From positions 992,001-1,056,000 of the forward strand of contig JAVLRN010000008.1 of NCBI GenBank assembly GCA_032821775.1: a stretch of DNA of 64,000 bases. Reading direction: 5' to 3'. This stretch comes from Sanguinoderma infundibulare. Its lineage: Eukaryota; Basidiomycota; Agaricomycetes; Polyporales; Polyporaceae. Under the pieces are notes generated by a model that was not told the origin of the DNA, ran no database searches, and saw only the letters and a list, made by a program, of their open reading frames with translations. A program made the position numbers and the translations under genes. How positions within the stretch are numbered: the stretch's first letter is position 1; the number at the start of each line of letters is the position of its first letter. Shown in pieces: positions 32,469 to 43,935 of the stretch.

Positions 32469-35400
32469 GTGCACACACGCCTCGCTCAGCACTGTACAAT
32501 AATTGCTTTTCTGTTTTGGACTCAGATACCTTCAATATGTCTACTTATTCACCGGACTCAACCATCATTCCCCACCCTACCCAGTTACATAACATTATAC
32601 TTACCGAAGAGATGACTGATCGTCGGAGCCAACATACAGGCAACGATCAGTGTGGCAGATGGGAATCTGTGCTTAATTTCTCTTCCAAAAATACAAAAAC
32701 ATGTGAAAAATCTGTATGTGCGATGGAGCCAAAAACCAAACCTAATAATGCCATTCGGGTAATGTCCTATGGTCCCACATACTTCAAGGTAGTACGAGGC
32801 ACTGGTATCAAACAACTGGATATGCCCATCATGATCAAAAACCTGGAAACTCTTCAGGTTTATGACACCAAGGCTCTCATGGACACTGAATGCACTGGTT
32901 CTTGTATCAATAGAAACTTCGTTCAGCGTGCAGGCTTGATGCCTAAGCCATTCCTTCATCCTATTGACGTGTTCAACGCTGATGGATCTCCCAACATGGG
33001 TGGCCAAATCACACATTATGTTGATGTAGAACTCATAATCGGAAACCATGCTGAGCGTATTCCGCTCTTGGTTACTGATTTAGGCAAGATGGACATTTAT
33101 CTCGGACACGACTGGATTGAGCACCACAATCCATCAATACATTGGAAGAACAAGACAGTTGAGTTCAACCGATGTCCGAGCACTTGCCAACATATCATCA
33201 GCGCTGGTGAACGAGTATTCTCTCTTAATGTACGATCGTGGCTTGAAGCCTGATCAGTTCAGGTTCGCGCCAAGACCTCCGTAGCTATGGAAATCGTGAT
33301 CAAACAGAATGAGGCTAAGAAAGAATCCACGTTCGAGGACATAGTTCCAGAACAGTATCGAGATTTCCGTGACGTCTTTGACGAAGCGACGTTCTCTACT
33401 CTTTCTGAACGACGGCCTTATGATCACGCGATTGAGCTAGTCAAAGGTGCTAAACCTTATTGTGGTAAACTATATCCCATGACCCAGAGCGAACAAGATG
33501 CTTTAGATGTCTTTTTAGAGGAAAACCTTACCATGGGCCGAATACGTCCATCGAAATCCCCGTGGGGAGCACCGTTCTTCTTTGTCAAGAAAAAGGATGG
33601 GAAGCTGCGTCCTGTTCAGGACTACTGACAGCTGAACACCATGACTAAGAAAAACGTATACCCCCTTCCTCTGATGCAAGAAATCTTAAATTGGCTGAAA
33701 GGCGTCAAGTACTATACCAAGCTTGACATCCGCTGGGGATACAACAACATTCGATTAGTCAATGGCGATGAGGAAAAAGCAGCATTTATCACAAATCGCG
33801 GCTTGTACGAACCCCTCGTCATGTTCTTCGGCTTAACAAATTCCCCCGCTACTTTCCAAACCATGATGAACACGATCTTCCGAGATCCGATTCTTCATGG
33901 AAAAGTCATTGTATACTTGGACGATATCATCATCTGCACCGCCAATTTAGTAGAGCATAGACGCATTGTTCGACAAGTCTTTCAGATTCTTCGAGATAAT
34001 CACCTTACGTGTAAACCCCAGAAATGTGAATTCGAAATCCAAGAAACTGAGTATTTAGGTCATATCATCGCCCCCGGATTAATCTGTATGGATCCGGACA
34101 AGATCAAAGGCGTTACCGATTGGCCAGTTCCCATGTGCAAATGTGATGTACAAGGTTTCCTCGGATTTGCAAATTTCTATAGACGGTTTATCAAGGACTT
34201 CTCGAAGATTGCTGGACCGTTGAACTGTCTCACGGGTCTTAATGAATGGTCCTGGACTCTCGAGCATCAGCTCGCCTTTGAGGGAATCAAGCGTGCAATC
34301 ACTCACACCCCCGTGCTCGCTATACCAAATGACACAGATCCCTTTAAGGTAGAATGCGATGCTTTGAACTTCGCGATTGGAGCTGAGCTCTCGCAGAAAC
34401 AGGACAGACTTTGGAAACCTATTGCCTTTTTATCACATTCCCTACAACCTGCACAATGCAACTACGAGATTTGGAATAGAGAGATGTTGTCGGTTATCAC
34501 CGCAATTCAGGAGTGGCGTCATTTCCTCCAGAATGCATGTGAATTCGAGATTTATAATGATCACAAGAACCTTGAATATTTTCGTAAACCGCAACGACTA
34601 AACGCTCACCAAGCGCGATGGTCAACTATTCTCTCGAGCTACCATTTCAAGTTAGTTCATAAACCAGGTCGTACTATGGGCAAAGTAGATGCATTGTCTA
34701 GACGTGTGGACCATGAAAAAGGTCCCATAGTCAACGACTACACTATGCTCAAAGAACACTGGTTTGCAGCTTCTCATACGGTAGATGGCACACACAATAT
34801 AAAGGAAATGTGTTTGACACACGTTAAACTTTATGACCGCTCTGTCGTTGAGAAAGTAGGAAAGGATAATGATTGGGAATTAGCTGAGGATGGCTTAATC
34901 TACAGGAGAGGGAAGATGGTCATTCCAAACCACTCGGAACTCCGCGGACGCGTCATCGCATCACATCACGACTCGATCGCAGCTGGACACCCAGGTGCAG
35001 TCAAGACACACGATCTAATCTCAAGATCTTATTGGTGGCCTTCCATTCGGAAAGATGTAATCAAGTATGTCGCCGGATGCCACACATGTCAACGTGTCAA
35101 GATCGATCGTCAATCACGTGCCGCACCACTCAATCCCAACCCTATTCCCAATCAGAATTGGCAATTCGTTACCATGGACTACATGACTGGACTTCCCAAT
35201 TGTAATGGACATGATGCCATCTTAGTCTTTGTCAACATGAAGTCAAAGGACTACATCGCTATTCCCTGCTCAAAGACACTAGATTTGGAAGGACAAGCTA
35301 GACTCTTCATAAAGCATGTGGTCGTTCCCCACAGCCTGCCTAAGCGCATATGGTTGGACTGAGGTCCCACACTCGTGTTGTCCTTTACCAAAGAAGTTTA

Positions 35401-36424
35401 CCGCCAGTTAGGGATAAAAGGCAATCCTAGCACCGCCTATCATCCCCAAACTGATGGTCAGACTGAGTGCATGAATCAAGAGATCCAAACGTATCTACGG
35501 ATCTCCATCAATCACAGGCAAGATGACTGGGTCGAATGGTTACCACTAGCCGAGTTTGCCTACCGATGTCGAGTACAAGCGTCCACAGGGATGTCCCCTT
35601 TCTTCATGACTCACGGTCATCATCCCAACACTGGAGTCGAGACGCTGCAGGATGGTATCAACGAGTCTGCCAAGCAGTTCACTGAGTGAATGCAACGCAT
35701 TGGGAAACAGGCCAAACAAGCATTGGAGATAGCACAAGGCACCATGAAGCGGCATTATGATAAGCATCATTGACCAGCACGAGAATACAAGATAGGCGAT
35801 AAAGTATACGTAGACGCACAAGACTTCCCCACTGATCGCCCCAACAAGAAGCTAGAGGATAAGCACTACGGCCCTTTCCGGATAGCTGAAAAGATCAGAG
35901 CTAGTGCGTATCACTTAGAGTTACCGCCCAAATGGAAACTCAAACACCCCATGTTCAACGAAGTCCTTCTGACCTCTGCACGAGACCCCGAATTCCCAAA
36001 CCAAGCTAAAGCTAGTCGAGAAGTACCTACTCTTCTAGAACCCGAATGGGAAGTTGAAGCAATCTTAGAATCAAAGATTGTACAAGGGTCCGACCGTGCT
36101 CGACAAGTTCATTACCTAGTCCAATGGTGTGGACTTACACGTGCCGATCATGAATGGGTCCCATCAGATGCAGATACACTTCATACCGATGAAGCCAAGA
36201 AGCTTATCACCACTTTCCACACTGCCAACAAGTTTGCCCCACGCATACACACTCACTTTATACTCTCCGCCACGGACAATGACGATAAACGATACCTTTA
36301 CGATACAGACTCTTGGAATTATTGGACTGAACTTTACGATACTTGGAAATCTAAGAACCCTAATGCCACGGGTGAACAAAAGAGTCACATATTACGATAT
36401 ATTCGAATGCAAGCCCTGGACTAA
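32465..36424 (+). pseudogene. Pol polyprotein: protease, RT, RNase H, integrase, chromodomain; five nonsense codons
   Basis: One frame (phase 2) carries all domains. Protease (about 32,850): MDTECTGSC, where DTG or DSG is expected. Reverse transcriptase (33,400-34,080): RPVQDY, WGYNNIRL, and the intact YLDD active site at 33,912. RNase H (from about 34,340): ECDALNFAIGAEL, where DAS is usual. Integrase (34,930-35,700): HH/CC zinc site ending CHTCQRVK, first Asp in TMDYMTGLP, second Asp directly before a stop, STAYHPQTDGQTE. Chromodomain (36,040-36,220): EWEVEAILESK, YLVQWCGLT, HEWVP. TGA stops at 33,251; 33,626; 35,360; 35,687 and 35,771 all fall where Arg (CGA) is expected. No frameshift was found, so decay is by substitution only. 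Confidence 0.88.
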
Positions 36425-36700
36425 TCCATTACTATAGCAATTTCCTTTAATAGTCATCGCAGACATGAGGAGATCCTGCGTGGAGATCCCCATATTATAC
36501 CACCTTAGGGGAATGGCATTCCTCAAAACGAACCCTTAGCAGTAATGGTATTATGCCCTTCAATCCACTCATTTAATTTTTTAGAAGGATCTTTAGCTCA
36601 CCTTAATTATCCAATGACCAGAATCACTAGGAAATCTCAGATAGTAACGACTAAAACCTTACCTACTACTCCACCAGCATCCAGAGGACTTGATGCTAAA

Positions 36701-36711
36701 GAGGGGGGTAA
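36701..36711 (+). other. Polypurine tract
   Basis: gaggggggtaa directly before the 3' LTR. Confidence 0.8.
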
Positions 36712-36958
36712 TGTTACGAAATCACGCTTACTTACGCTTACTCATCCTTAGTCAGTCCTTACTCAGCATATGCCGGTCGGACATTCCACAGCATTCTAGC
36801 GCCTTCCTTAGGATTACTCATGTATCACATGTAGGTTAGTCAGCTCAGTGCTGCAGGTCTATATAAACAGCCACTTTGGAGCTGGGGATCCTCAGCTTTG
36901 AGTTGGTATTCACCCTCCCAGTCTAAGGCTTATTGCTAGTCTGCCACTGGCCATATCA
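36712..36958 (+). repeat. 3' LTR of chromovirus
   Basis: 247 bp; three differences from the 5' LTR (TG/CG, TG/CG, CG/CA). Confidence 0.95.
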
Positions 36959-37323
36959 GTATCTGGCAAACCTTAGGTGCATAAGGTGAACAAAGCTCGT
37001 CACTACCAAGGAAGGAAGGACATGAACGCACCTTGAACTGCTTCCCAGGTTGTCTGGTCCATATATTCCTCCAAGGTAGTATCACTGTGGAGAGCTTCAT
37101 TCGGAGTGTGAGGAGGGGTGGTGGTGATGAGTGAAGGAGAGGAAGGAACGGCAAGAGAAGATGAAGACATCTGCTGCCTGTATTCGTCTTGAATCTTCTT
37201 CACTTCTTGGTACGTCTGCTCCCCCTGCGGATCCCAGGTGTGCGACAAAATGGCGTATCGCGGGGTATTCGAGGGGTCGAAGAAGTCCTCGAACTCCCCA
37301 GTGTTCGTGTTGAGCAACCGCAT

Positions 37324-37873
37324 CAGCGCTAGAGCCTGAAGTCGTGCGCTCTATCAGTACCCAGCGAATGGTAGGACAGAAATGGCGAGCGCACCATCGA
37401 GTGAGTGAATTGAACAGTTGAGGCCAGTAGCTAGGAGCGGAATCCTGCCAGTGGGCAGTTCATAAGTGGAGTATCGGACATTTGCCGCGTGGTGCCAGTG
37501 AGGTACCGCATCGACCTGCGCGATTAAAATGGAAGACTGCACAGCTTACGCACCCTGCCACCGAAGAGAAGCAGCAGTGTAATGAAACTGTGCTGTGGAC
37601 AGTTGATGATTATGGTGATCCTGGGCGAGTGCAATGGACGAGCAAACGTCAGCGACATCGGCGGCCGGACGGTACACACAGAATGTCGCTCAGCGAGTGG
37701 CGCTGATGCACGCATACACAGCAATTAGCACCATCTGGCTCGTCAACACGCTGGTAATATTAATGGGCGTGGGCTTGGTCCTCGGTGCGTTCATATTTAT
37801 CACGTCGCATGACACTGGGTGGCGAGGGTCCGGTAGTGCCCGGTAGAGCCACTTTCCGGATCGGTCCGAATCG
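37324..37873. other. Region upstream of HET gene
   Basis: Expected promoter side of the HET gene. A plus-strand frame (37,634-37,846) contains a hydrophobic stretch (TIWLVNTLVILMGVGLVLGA) that could be a membrane segment of a lost gene. Nothing else is clear. An 8-bp target duplication (ccgaatcg) of the next element ends it. Confidence 0.35.
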
Positions 37874-38815
37874 TAGAGTCTACACACGCTTTTGCAAGTG
37901 CGCGGTTTATTATACTGACCGCACTTGCAAGTGCGCGGCCCGCTGGTCCCGGTCCACTCCCTCCTCCTATCCCCTCTCCTCCGGCCCCTCCTCTAGTTTG
38001 TATTTATAGCCCTGCTATAAGCGCATCTTGTACATCTTTTCGGATACAATGGTAATTGATTAATATTCAAAAAAAAAATGCTACCATCAAGACTTGAACC
38101 AACGACCACCAAACACTTCACTAACAACCCATTTTACTACTACACCACCAGCTCCTTATACCTGTTGGGGAGGACAATGTATATAACACATACTTACAGC
38201 CCCGATGCTCGCGCCCGCGCTGATGCAAGTGACTGCGCCGCCTGATTCAAGTGACAGCCCATCTGATGGAGGCGCCTCGCCCTGATGCCAAGCGTCTCAC
38301 CCCTGATGCAAGCGTCCTCCGGGAGTGTCCCAGAAGTGCATGAAGTCCCAGTGGGGTCGTACTTGCAGATGACCCCAATATTTGCAAGTCCACGGCAGTG
38401 CTCAGCCCTGGAAGGTATCTGATAGAGAACATATGCACAAAGAATTCATTCAACACTTTCCAGAGTGTGCAATTGCACCAGGGCGCCGCCATCTGGGCAT
38501 TGGGCGGAGATTCATGCTGGGTCGTCGCACTACATAGGGCAAATGATAGTATTACTCCTAAGGAGTATATAGACTAGTGGATTGGAGTACTGTTCAAAAC
38601 AAGATGGTTCGTGTTGCTAGGGGTTCGAACCCTGATTTTGCCATTGTCTTTTCTTTCCCGACCCGACAATCGCGCACCTCCGACAATCGCGCGATGGTTG
38701 CCCCTGTCTACCCCGCGCGCCATCACCGCCCAGCCCCCTCCGGATCTTCCCGCGCACTTGCAAGTGCGGTCGGTATAATAAACCGCGCACTTGCAAAAGC
38801 CTGTGTAGACGGCTC
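37874..38815. mobile_element. 0.94-kb hAT-like MITE with about 60-bp inverted repeats
   Basis: The left end (37,878-37,937) and the right end (38,751-38,810, inverted) match almost perfectly over about 60 bp (gtctacaca, gcttttgcaagtgcgcgg, tttattata, gcacttgcaagtgcgcg). Flanking ccgaatcg at 37,866-37,873 and 38,816-38,823 is an 8-bp duplication. The left end reads TAGAG, which suits hAT; the outermost few bases are imperfect. Each arm contains two copies of the TTGCAAGTGCGCGG motif, typical of hAT subterminal repeats. There is no coding capacity. Inside are two tRNA-like A/B-box pairs: minus strand 38,085-38,155 and plus strand 38,570-38,632 (perfect B box ggttcgaaccc). Confidence 0.78.
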
Positions 38816-39118
38816 CCGAATCGCGGACGCGTCCATGAGCCAGAGCGCTGTGCAAGATAACAATGGCGGCGCCGAGCGTAGGCGGGGTCAGCAGGCCGTC
38901 AGTGCCTCAGATCTGTGGATAAAGGCGGGCTTAAAAGAAGAAAGCAGCGTGATCGATTTCAAGAAATCCGTTATACATACTCCGATAGAGTGCACAGCAA
39001 TTCGATAGCAGGGTGATAACTGAAAGCCCGGGTATACCGAATCCAACAAGCAACAATTCTGTACAACCCAATTCCCCAAAGTCTGAGCGAGGCGCCGCGT
39101 CCCACGAGCTGCCTACGC

Positions 39119-39745
39119 CTACTGATCATCAGGCGCCAGCGCGTCGTACGTCGGGTCCGCCCACGCCTGGTTCGCGATGGCGGCATCGGGAGTGTCCTCG
39201 GCGAGGACGACGGCGAAGCCCGCGTTGAGCTGTGTGGCAGTGGAGGAACCATGGCCCAGGGTTGTCCGTCCGGAAGCGGATCTTTACGTTGTCTCCCGCG
39301 GCGGCGAACCCAGTCGAGACGACGTCGCGCCAGACGGGGTTCTCATAGTTGTAGGCGGAGGAGCCTGCGCTGCGCATGACGGCGAAGGTGTGCTGTCGAG
39401 CTTGCGTGAGCACGCGAGAGCAAGCGATCAGAAAAAAGGAGACAGGATTGAACTTACTCTGGAAGGGGTGTGGGGAGCCAGCCACGGTGCCGGGAAGGAG
39501 ATCTCGATGGACGAGTTCACGGGGAGCTCGTAGAAACTGCCGGCCGGCACGAGGCTCTGGGCGTCCTTGCCGTTTATGATCTGGATGAGGACGGGGATGG
39601 GGAGAGGCACGAAGGTCGCGTTGTTCATGAAGAAGTTGGTCCCGTTGAACGTAAAGACCATGTTGATTGCCTTGTCGACACCTCCCCGCGTAGGCCGGCC
39701 GGGCTGGACGAACGATTGGGACGCGGACACGCTCGCCCAAGAGTA
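39119..39745 (-). pseudogene. Laccase (multicopper oxidase) C-terminal relic
   Basis: The minus strand reads the third cupredoxin domain: [19 protein letters not shown]-like [33 protein letters not shown], then an intron (GTAAGT at 39,457 to GACAG), [46 protein letters not shown], and in another frame [20 protein letters not shown] to TAG 39,119. Compared with the invariant HPFHLHGH, four codons are replaced by 4 bases just before the intron donor. Compared with HCHIDFHL, 8 bases are missing near 39,228-39,236. Both copper ligand motifs are therefore broken. The first two domains are absent upstream, so it is a truncated relic. Confidence 0.82.
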
Positions 39746-39959
39746 TCGCCCGAATACTTGTCAGGCACCACTAGATGCCTTGCTGTATTAGTGGGAGACG
39801 TCGGAACATCGATCCATATCCTAGAACATAGGCATCACCAGATGGACGTTTACAAGCCCAGACAATCGACTCACCTGGACCGTGACGAGGACACCGACGG
39901 GGTTATTTTGCGGACTCCGGATTCCACATACAAGTACCACTGGCAAGCCACCCTCCAAC

Positions 39960-40879
39960 CGCAAAAGATGAGGACGGAGATATATAAATCGGCGGTTGTA
40001 GTCTAGAATGTCATTGACAGGGTCGAATAGCTGCAATTGGTAGACATTAGCCTCGAAAAGGGATGTTAGATAAAAGGACCAACCTGGCCAAACACTCCGT
40101 CGGAGAACCGCGCCTCCTCGTCACTTTCACTGTATGCGGTTGACGTGGCGGGTGCGCTGTCGTCATCGTCGGGTTCCGGCAGAGGAAGTTCATGTGGCCC
40201 CGCTGCAGCGCGCATTGGTGTCGGCTTCCACCCTAACCTCCGCTTCGCTTTGTCGCAATTCAGAAAGATGCATTGGTCACATCTCTCCGCCGGGCTCGAC
40301 AGTATAGACTCGCCATAAAACACAAACACCAATAATACCAATTCTCAAACAAAACCAATCCGATAGTAGCTCGACGGCAGCATCTCATTCGAAATGGAGA
40401 CCGAAATGTCGATTCCTGTGAATGAGCCGAAATCAGCGGTAATGGAGCCTTCCTTACGCCTGTACTTCCCGTGAAACGCTGCCACAGCCCACTTCGTCGT
40501 CTTCGTTGTCCCGGAGACGTAGACGATTTCTTCGTCCTTTAGCCAAAGTCCGAACCTATTATTCGCAAGTTCCAGCCATCGGGGAAAGTTGCTGCGCATG
40601 TAAGCGGCTTTGTGTTTCTTGGATTGTATTTGCCTCGACACTGCGGGAGGTGCGAGTACGAGGAAGGCACCACCAGCATCTTTAGAGCACTCGAATCCAT
40701 ATTGCGCTCCTGCTGATATTGCGGGCACGACAGGCCCGCTATCAAAAGATGAGCAAAGAAGGAGAATAGGACAACTCACATCGCAAGTCGTGTAGGGACT
40801 GCAGCTTCAACGTGTGACCGAGTGATTGCGCGGCGGTCCCTAGTAGGCAAAGAAGTAGATATACTGTCAATCGAGTCAT
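39960..40879 (-). CDS. Basidiomycete-specific family, C-terminal half behind a signal-peptide-like start
   Basis: The part from about 40,740 to 40,010 matches a family abundant in polypores and otherwise unnamed: AQYGFECSKDAGGAFLVL, YMRSNFPRWLELANN, DEEIVYVSGTTKTTKWAVAAF, DQCIFLNC, MRAAAGPHELPLPEPDD, and LFDPVNDILDY. The family's N-terminal half (GDVG, LFN) is missing here. Instead an exon with a hydrophobic start (MTRLTVYLLLCLLGTAAQS) is spliced on by a GTGAGT...TGATAG intron. The beginning may therefore be a chance gene fusion. Function is unknown. The end of the frame is uncertain; the tail diverges after 40,036. Confidence 0.5.
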
Positions 40880-41936
40880 CAATGTGTTGTATAGTCGGAC
40901 ATACACCATGGATTGGGTCTGCATTGATCGCAAGCGGTGGCGGAGAGCACGATGTGCGAAGGAATGATGCTTAATCCTCACCTAGACAGATCCACCATCC
41001 AACATTCCGCCACCCCATGCGTGTGGCACTCTCCCCTTCTGCCATCGCATCGCCTGCCCGAGAGAATCTGATTGAGCATCAGCCTCCTCCTTGTAGAGTC
41101 TATCCCTCCTTGCACTACAATCGTCCGACGTTGTGTCTCTGAGATTCGGAGCAAGCCAAGTCTGTCAAACGTGAGCGCACAATTGAACTGCGCTTCATTT
41201 ATCGTCCACGAGGCCTGTTGGCTGCGGAGGCGATGTTGATAATGCCGAAAGCCCGTGATGAGATGGTGGTCTGCGCACAGGTGGGGAGGATGATGGTTTC
41301 GGCTGCAAACATCGCCATCGGGAGTTACCGGAGTTCTGTCCCCAATTACATAAGCACAGTATTCCGACTGGGAGGTGAGATGCCACGTCTGTCCGACAAA
41401 GTTGTCTTCTTCCTTGACTGTGGCCGCAATCTCAGGGCCATGACACCGCTGCTTGAAAGACGTTGTAGATCACCTCCGCAAATGTCGACGGGCATACAGC
41501 GCATATAGTACAAGTAAGTCCGAGTCCCAAGCCCTCGTGAAGCCTCATATCTGAAGGCCGGCCAGGTACAACATGCGAGCGTAACACTTCCATTCTTCCT
41601 GAGAGACGTCGACCGCTCTCCACGGGTGATAGCTAAGCACCTCTGTTGCTGGATCGCGATGGCGGCGGATTCTTGGATTCCTTTAGGGACATGCACGTCG
41701 CGACATCCTAAACACGGCCTTCCAGCGTTCGCGGCTTTGCGACGTCGGAATACATATGCGGCCGCAAGATCCGTTGTTTCCAAGCTTCTTTGACAGTTTT
41801 ATCGTCCCCGGTCGGCCTTGCACAGATCCCCCTTGCTGCCCTGTGTGTAAAAGCATGCGTGAGGGGCTGATGCACCCGTGTTCGACTCCGCTCTCGCTCG
41901 CTCTCTCCGGTACCCATCCAGATTCCACGAGCGAGG
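40880..41936. other. Gene-free gap
   Basis: Overlapping short frames exist on both strands (41,218-41,508 plus; 41,346-41,783 minus) but none has a recognisable motif or splice pattern. I see no repeat. Confidence 0.4.
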
Positions 41937-43587
41937 ATGCCGCTCGTCCCAGTCCTCGCGATGGGTCGAGATCTGCAGACAGCAGAGATTAACGAGCTCG
42001 CGCTGAACACGACCCTGTACTATGCCGCCGACCTGTCCTACACCGCGCTTGATATCGGTTTGTCGAGCGCGTTATTCGGTGCGTCAACTAAAACTGCATA
42101 CGCGACCGAATAGACCAGTCGGTGACTCACGGAATGACAGGCATTTTAACTTCGCTCGTACTCGTCGCGGTCTTCTTCCTCGCGTGCGCAATTATATTTC
42201 ACTATAGCCCTGATAGCTAGTCCTGACTTTCACGCATTGGTAGACGCAAAGGGTTGAGTCACAGACCTGTCCAGATCCTCCTCCCGAGCACACTACTCCT
42301 GTACGGATTCACCACGCTCTACATGGCCTCGATAGCGAGCCACATCACCAGCGTCAACCGCCTCGTCTCTGAGGCGCAAGCCGGCCTATACTCCACAACA
42401 TTCACTAACGCCGAGATCGAAGCTTTCCAGGGTGACATCCTGAAGCAATCGTGGATGATGACGGCTGCCCTTGGGATAAATGTGCGATGCGCTCCTCTCT
42501 ATGTATACAGACTATGTAGCTGACACGGAGGCCGTGTCAAGGTCCTGATTGGTGACAGTATTGTGTGGTGGCGCGCGTGCGCGGTCTGGAAGCACAAGGT
42601 CGTGTACTACCTCGGCCCTCTACTCATCATCCTCATCTTCGGTGCGTCACGCAACGGTGCATGCACGGAGTGATCGCTCAAATCCTTTACGACAGCTTTT
42701 GGAGTGAAGGACCTATCCGGGGTACATCAGTGCACAAGCCCATGCAGACAGCCTGACGTGCTTCTCCCAGGCGGCAAGGGCTTCTCCGATGCGTGCGCAG
42801 TATTGTCGCTTGCTGTCAACATGATCGCGACGGTGTTGATAGGCTACAAGGCATGGTGTGTGTGCTTTAAAGCGCGTTCCACGAGCCTTTCCTCCTTCCC
42901 GACTATGACTGACCATCCATACTATACAGGGCACACAGGCAACTGCTCCGCAGACACTTCGGCCAGGGCCAACGAAAGTCGCAGGTCATGAAGACGCTCG
43001 CGCTACTTGTGGAGTCAGGCACGATCTACTGCCTCCTGTTGGTGCGTGTCTGTCCATCCCTCGCGCGTGCATTATCCTATTCGCTAATTCTCGCGGGCAT
43101 GTATTGGCGAACGACAGATCGTCGTGGTCGCGTACGAAGTCGGCCCTGCGGAATTCGCATCCCCCGACGTGCACCAAAGCGCGCTGCTTCGCTTCCTCGC
43201 GGACTACACCTACGCCTGCTTCATCCCCGTCATCGTGAGTACCAGCACGTCTATTACTCTTCTGCCCTTGTGTGCGCTGACGCGGAGCAACCTGCGCGTG
43301 GGCGCTAGGCGATATACCCGGTCCTGATCATCGTCATCGTCGCACTCAACTGGTCGCCCATCGAGCACGGCGGACTCACTGACTCATCGGACGTCACCAC
43401 CCGCCTGGCTTCTGACACGGACCTCTCTCTGTCTCGGCGGCGGCGGCAGTTGGATTCGGGCAGGACGACGACGACGAGCACCATCGTTGTGATGGCGGAC
43501 TTGAGGCGCTCTCAGTGTGGACAGGGTAAGGAGGATGGGATATCGGAGGCGGAGGCGAAGCACACAAGTTTGATGGACGCTGTATGA
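41937..43587 (+). CDS. Seven-transmembrane basidiomycete protein
   Basis: The start is ATG 41,937 or 41,961 (MGRDLQTAEI), the latter fitting the family better. Exons, separated by 50-70-bp introns, encode successive hydrophobic helices: ILTSLVLVAVFFLACAII; ILLPSTLLLYGFTTLYMA; a loop; GDSIVWWRACAVW plus YYLGPLLIILIF; SDACAVLSLAVNMIATVLIG; QVMKTLALLVESGTIYCLLL; IVVVAYEVG; FLADYTYACFIPVI and YPVLIIVIVALNW. The tail is cytoplasmic-like, Ser/Thr/Arg rich, to TGA 43,587. The D-x-I-V-x-WRA-x-x-W signature marks a large mushroom GPCR-like family of unknown ligand. I did not verify every splice phase. Confidence 0.65.
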
Positions 43588-43593
43588 TTTGAA

Positions 43594-43935
43594 TCAGTCG
43601 CGGGGTTCTATAAGGAATGTATGTCTGGGCTCACGATGCCTCTTGCTCTTCTTCACGCTCGATACAACAAATTCGACAAACCCATTCCCAGAAACCGTCC
43701 CGGATGCTTGCACTTGCTTGATGCTACCCCCGCACAGAAGAGGCTGGGTGATGATCTTCCGAGGGTCTGAGATGATGATGCTCGAGTGATTCATCGGCTC
43801 GTACTCCTCTGGCACGACTCCCCTGGGTTGCAACTCGTCCATCGACTTCAGGGAGTTGAACAGCGGATAGAATCCGCCGTCGCTGATCCAGCCAACATCC
43901 CCGATCTCGATCTCGCCCAATTGTCCGGCATCCAA
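43594..43935 (-). pseudogene. N-terminal half of the same basidiomycete-specific family
   Basis: The minus frame has GEIEIGDVGWISDGGFYPLF, VVPEEYEPM and ITQPLLCGGSIKQVQASG, the start of the family whose end is at 40.0-40.9 kb. It stops within about 20 residues after losing similarity. The two halves are 2.7 kb apart, with the 7TM gene on the opposite strand between them, so this is probably a remnant of a split or tandem copy. Confidence 0.55.

Larger units (their letters stand above)
29295..36958 (+). mobile_element. Ty3/gypsy chromovirus, full length, 7,664 bp, inactivated
   Basis: Direct 247-bp LTRs (TGTTACG...TATCA) are flanked by the 5-bp duplication gtatc (29,290-29,294; 36,959-36,963). 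Order inside: self-primer site, leader ORFs, gag, protease, reverse transcriptase, RNase H, integrase, chromodomain, polypurine tract. The domain order and C-terminal chromodomain identify a chromovirus. Coding frames are long and aligned, but six in-frame TGA codons break gag and pol. The LTRs differ at three sites, all CpG transitions. It sits inside the HET gene, antisense to it. Confidence 0.93.
28854..37323 (-). pseudogene. HET-domain gene split by a chromovirus
   Basis: HET domains act in fungal non-self recognition and programmed cell death (family knowledge). The N-terminal part (37,323 to about 37,032) starts with the classic MRLLNTNTGEF and has YAILSHTWD and GEQTYQEV. Across a 7.66-kb retrotransposon the minus strand resumes at about 29,232 with DDSRLSEKIWKACEV, then YIWIDSCCIDKTSSSELS, NSMYQWYGRA, CYAFLSDV and RGWTLQELIAP, down to a stop at 28,854. 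A GTGCGT donor at 37,031 and a TTCAG acceptor at 29,233 bracket the insertion, so it seems to lie in an intron, although the two exons do not join in phase without a 1-nt change. The product also stops early, right after the core HET block, so the gene is likely dead. Confidence 0.8.

Noticed and set aside
38085..38160. Possible functional tRNA on the minus strand
   Set aside because: A/B-box-like motifs exist but the acceptor and T stems do not pair, so it was kept only as a tRNA-like segment inside the MITE.
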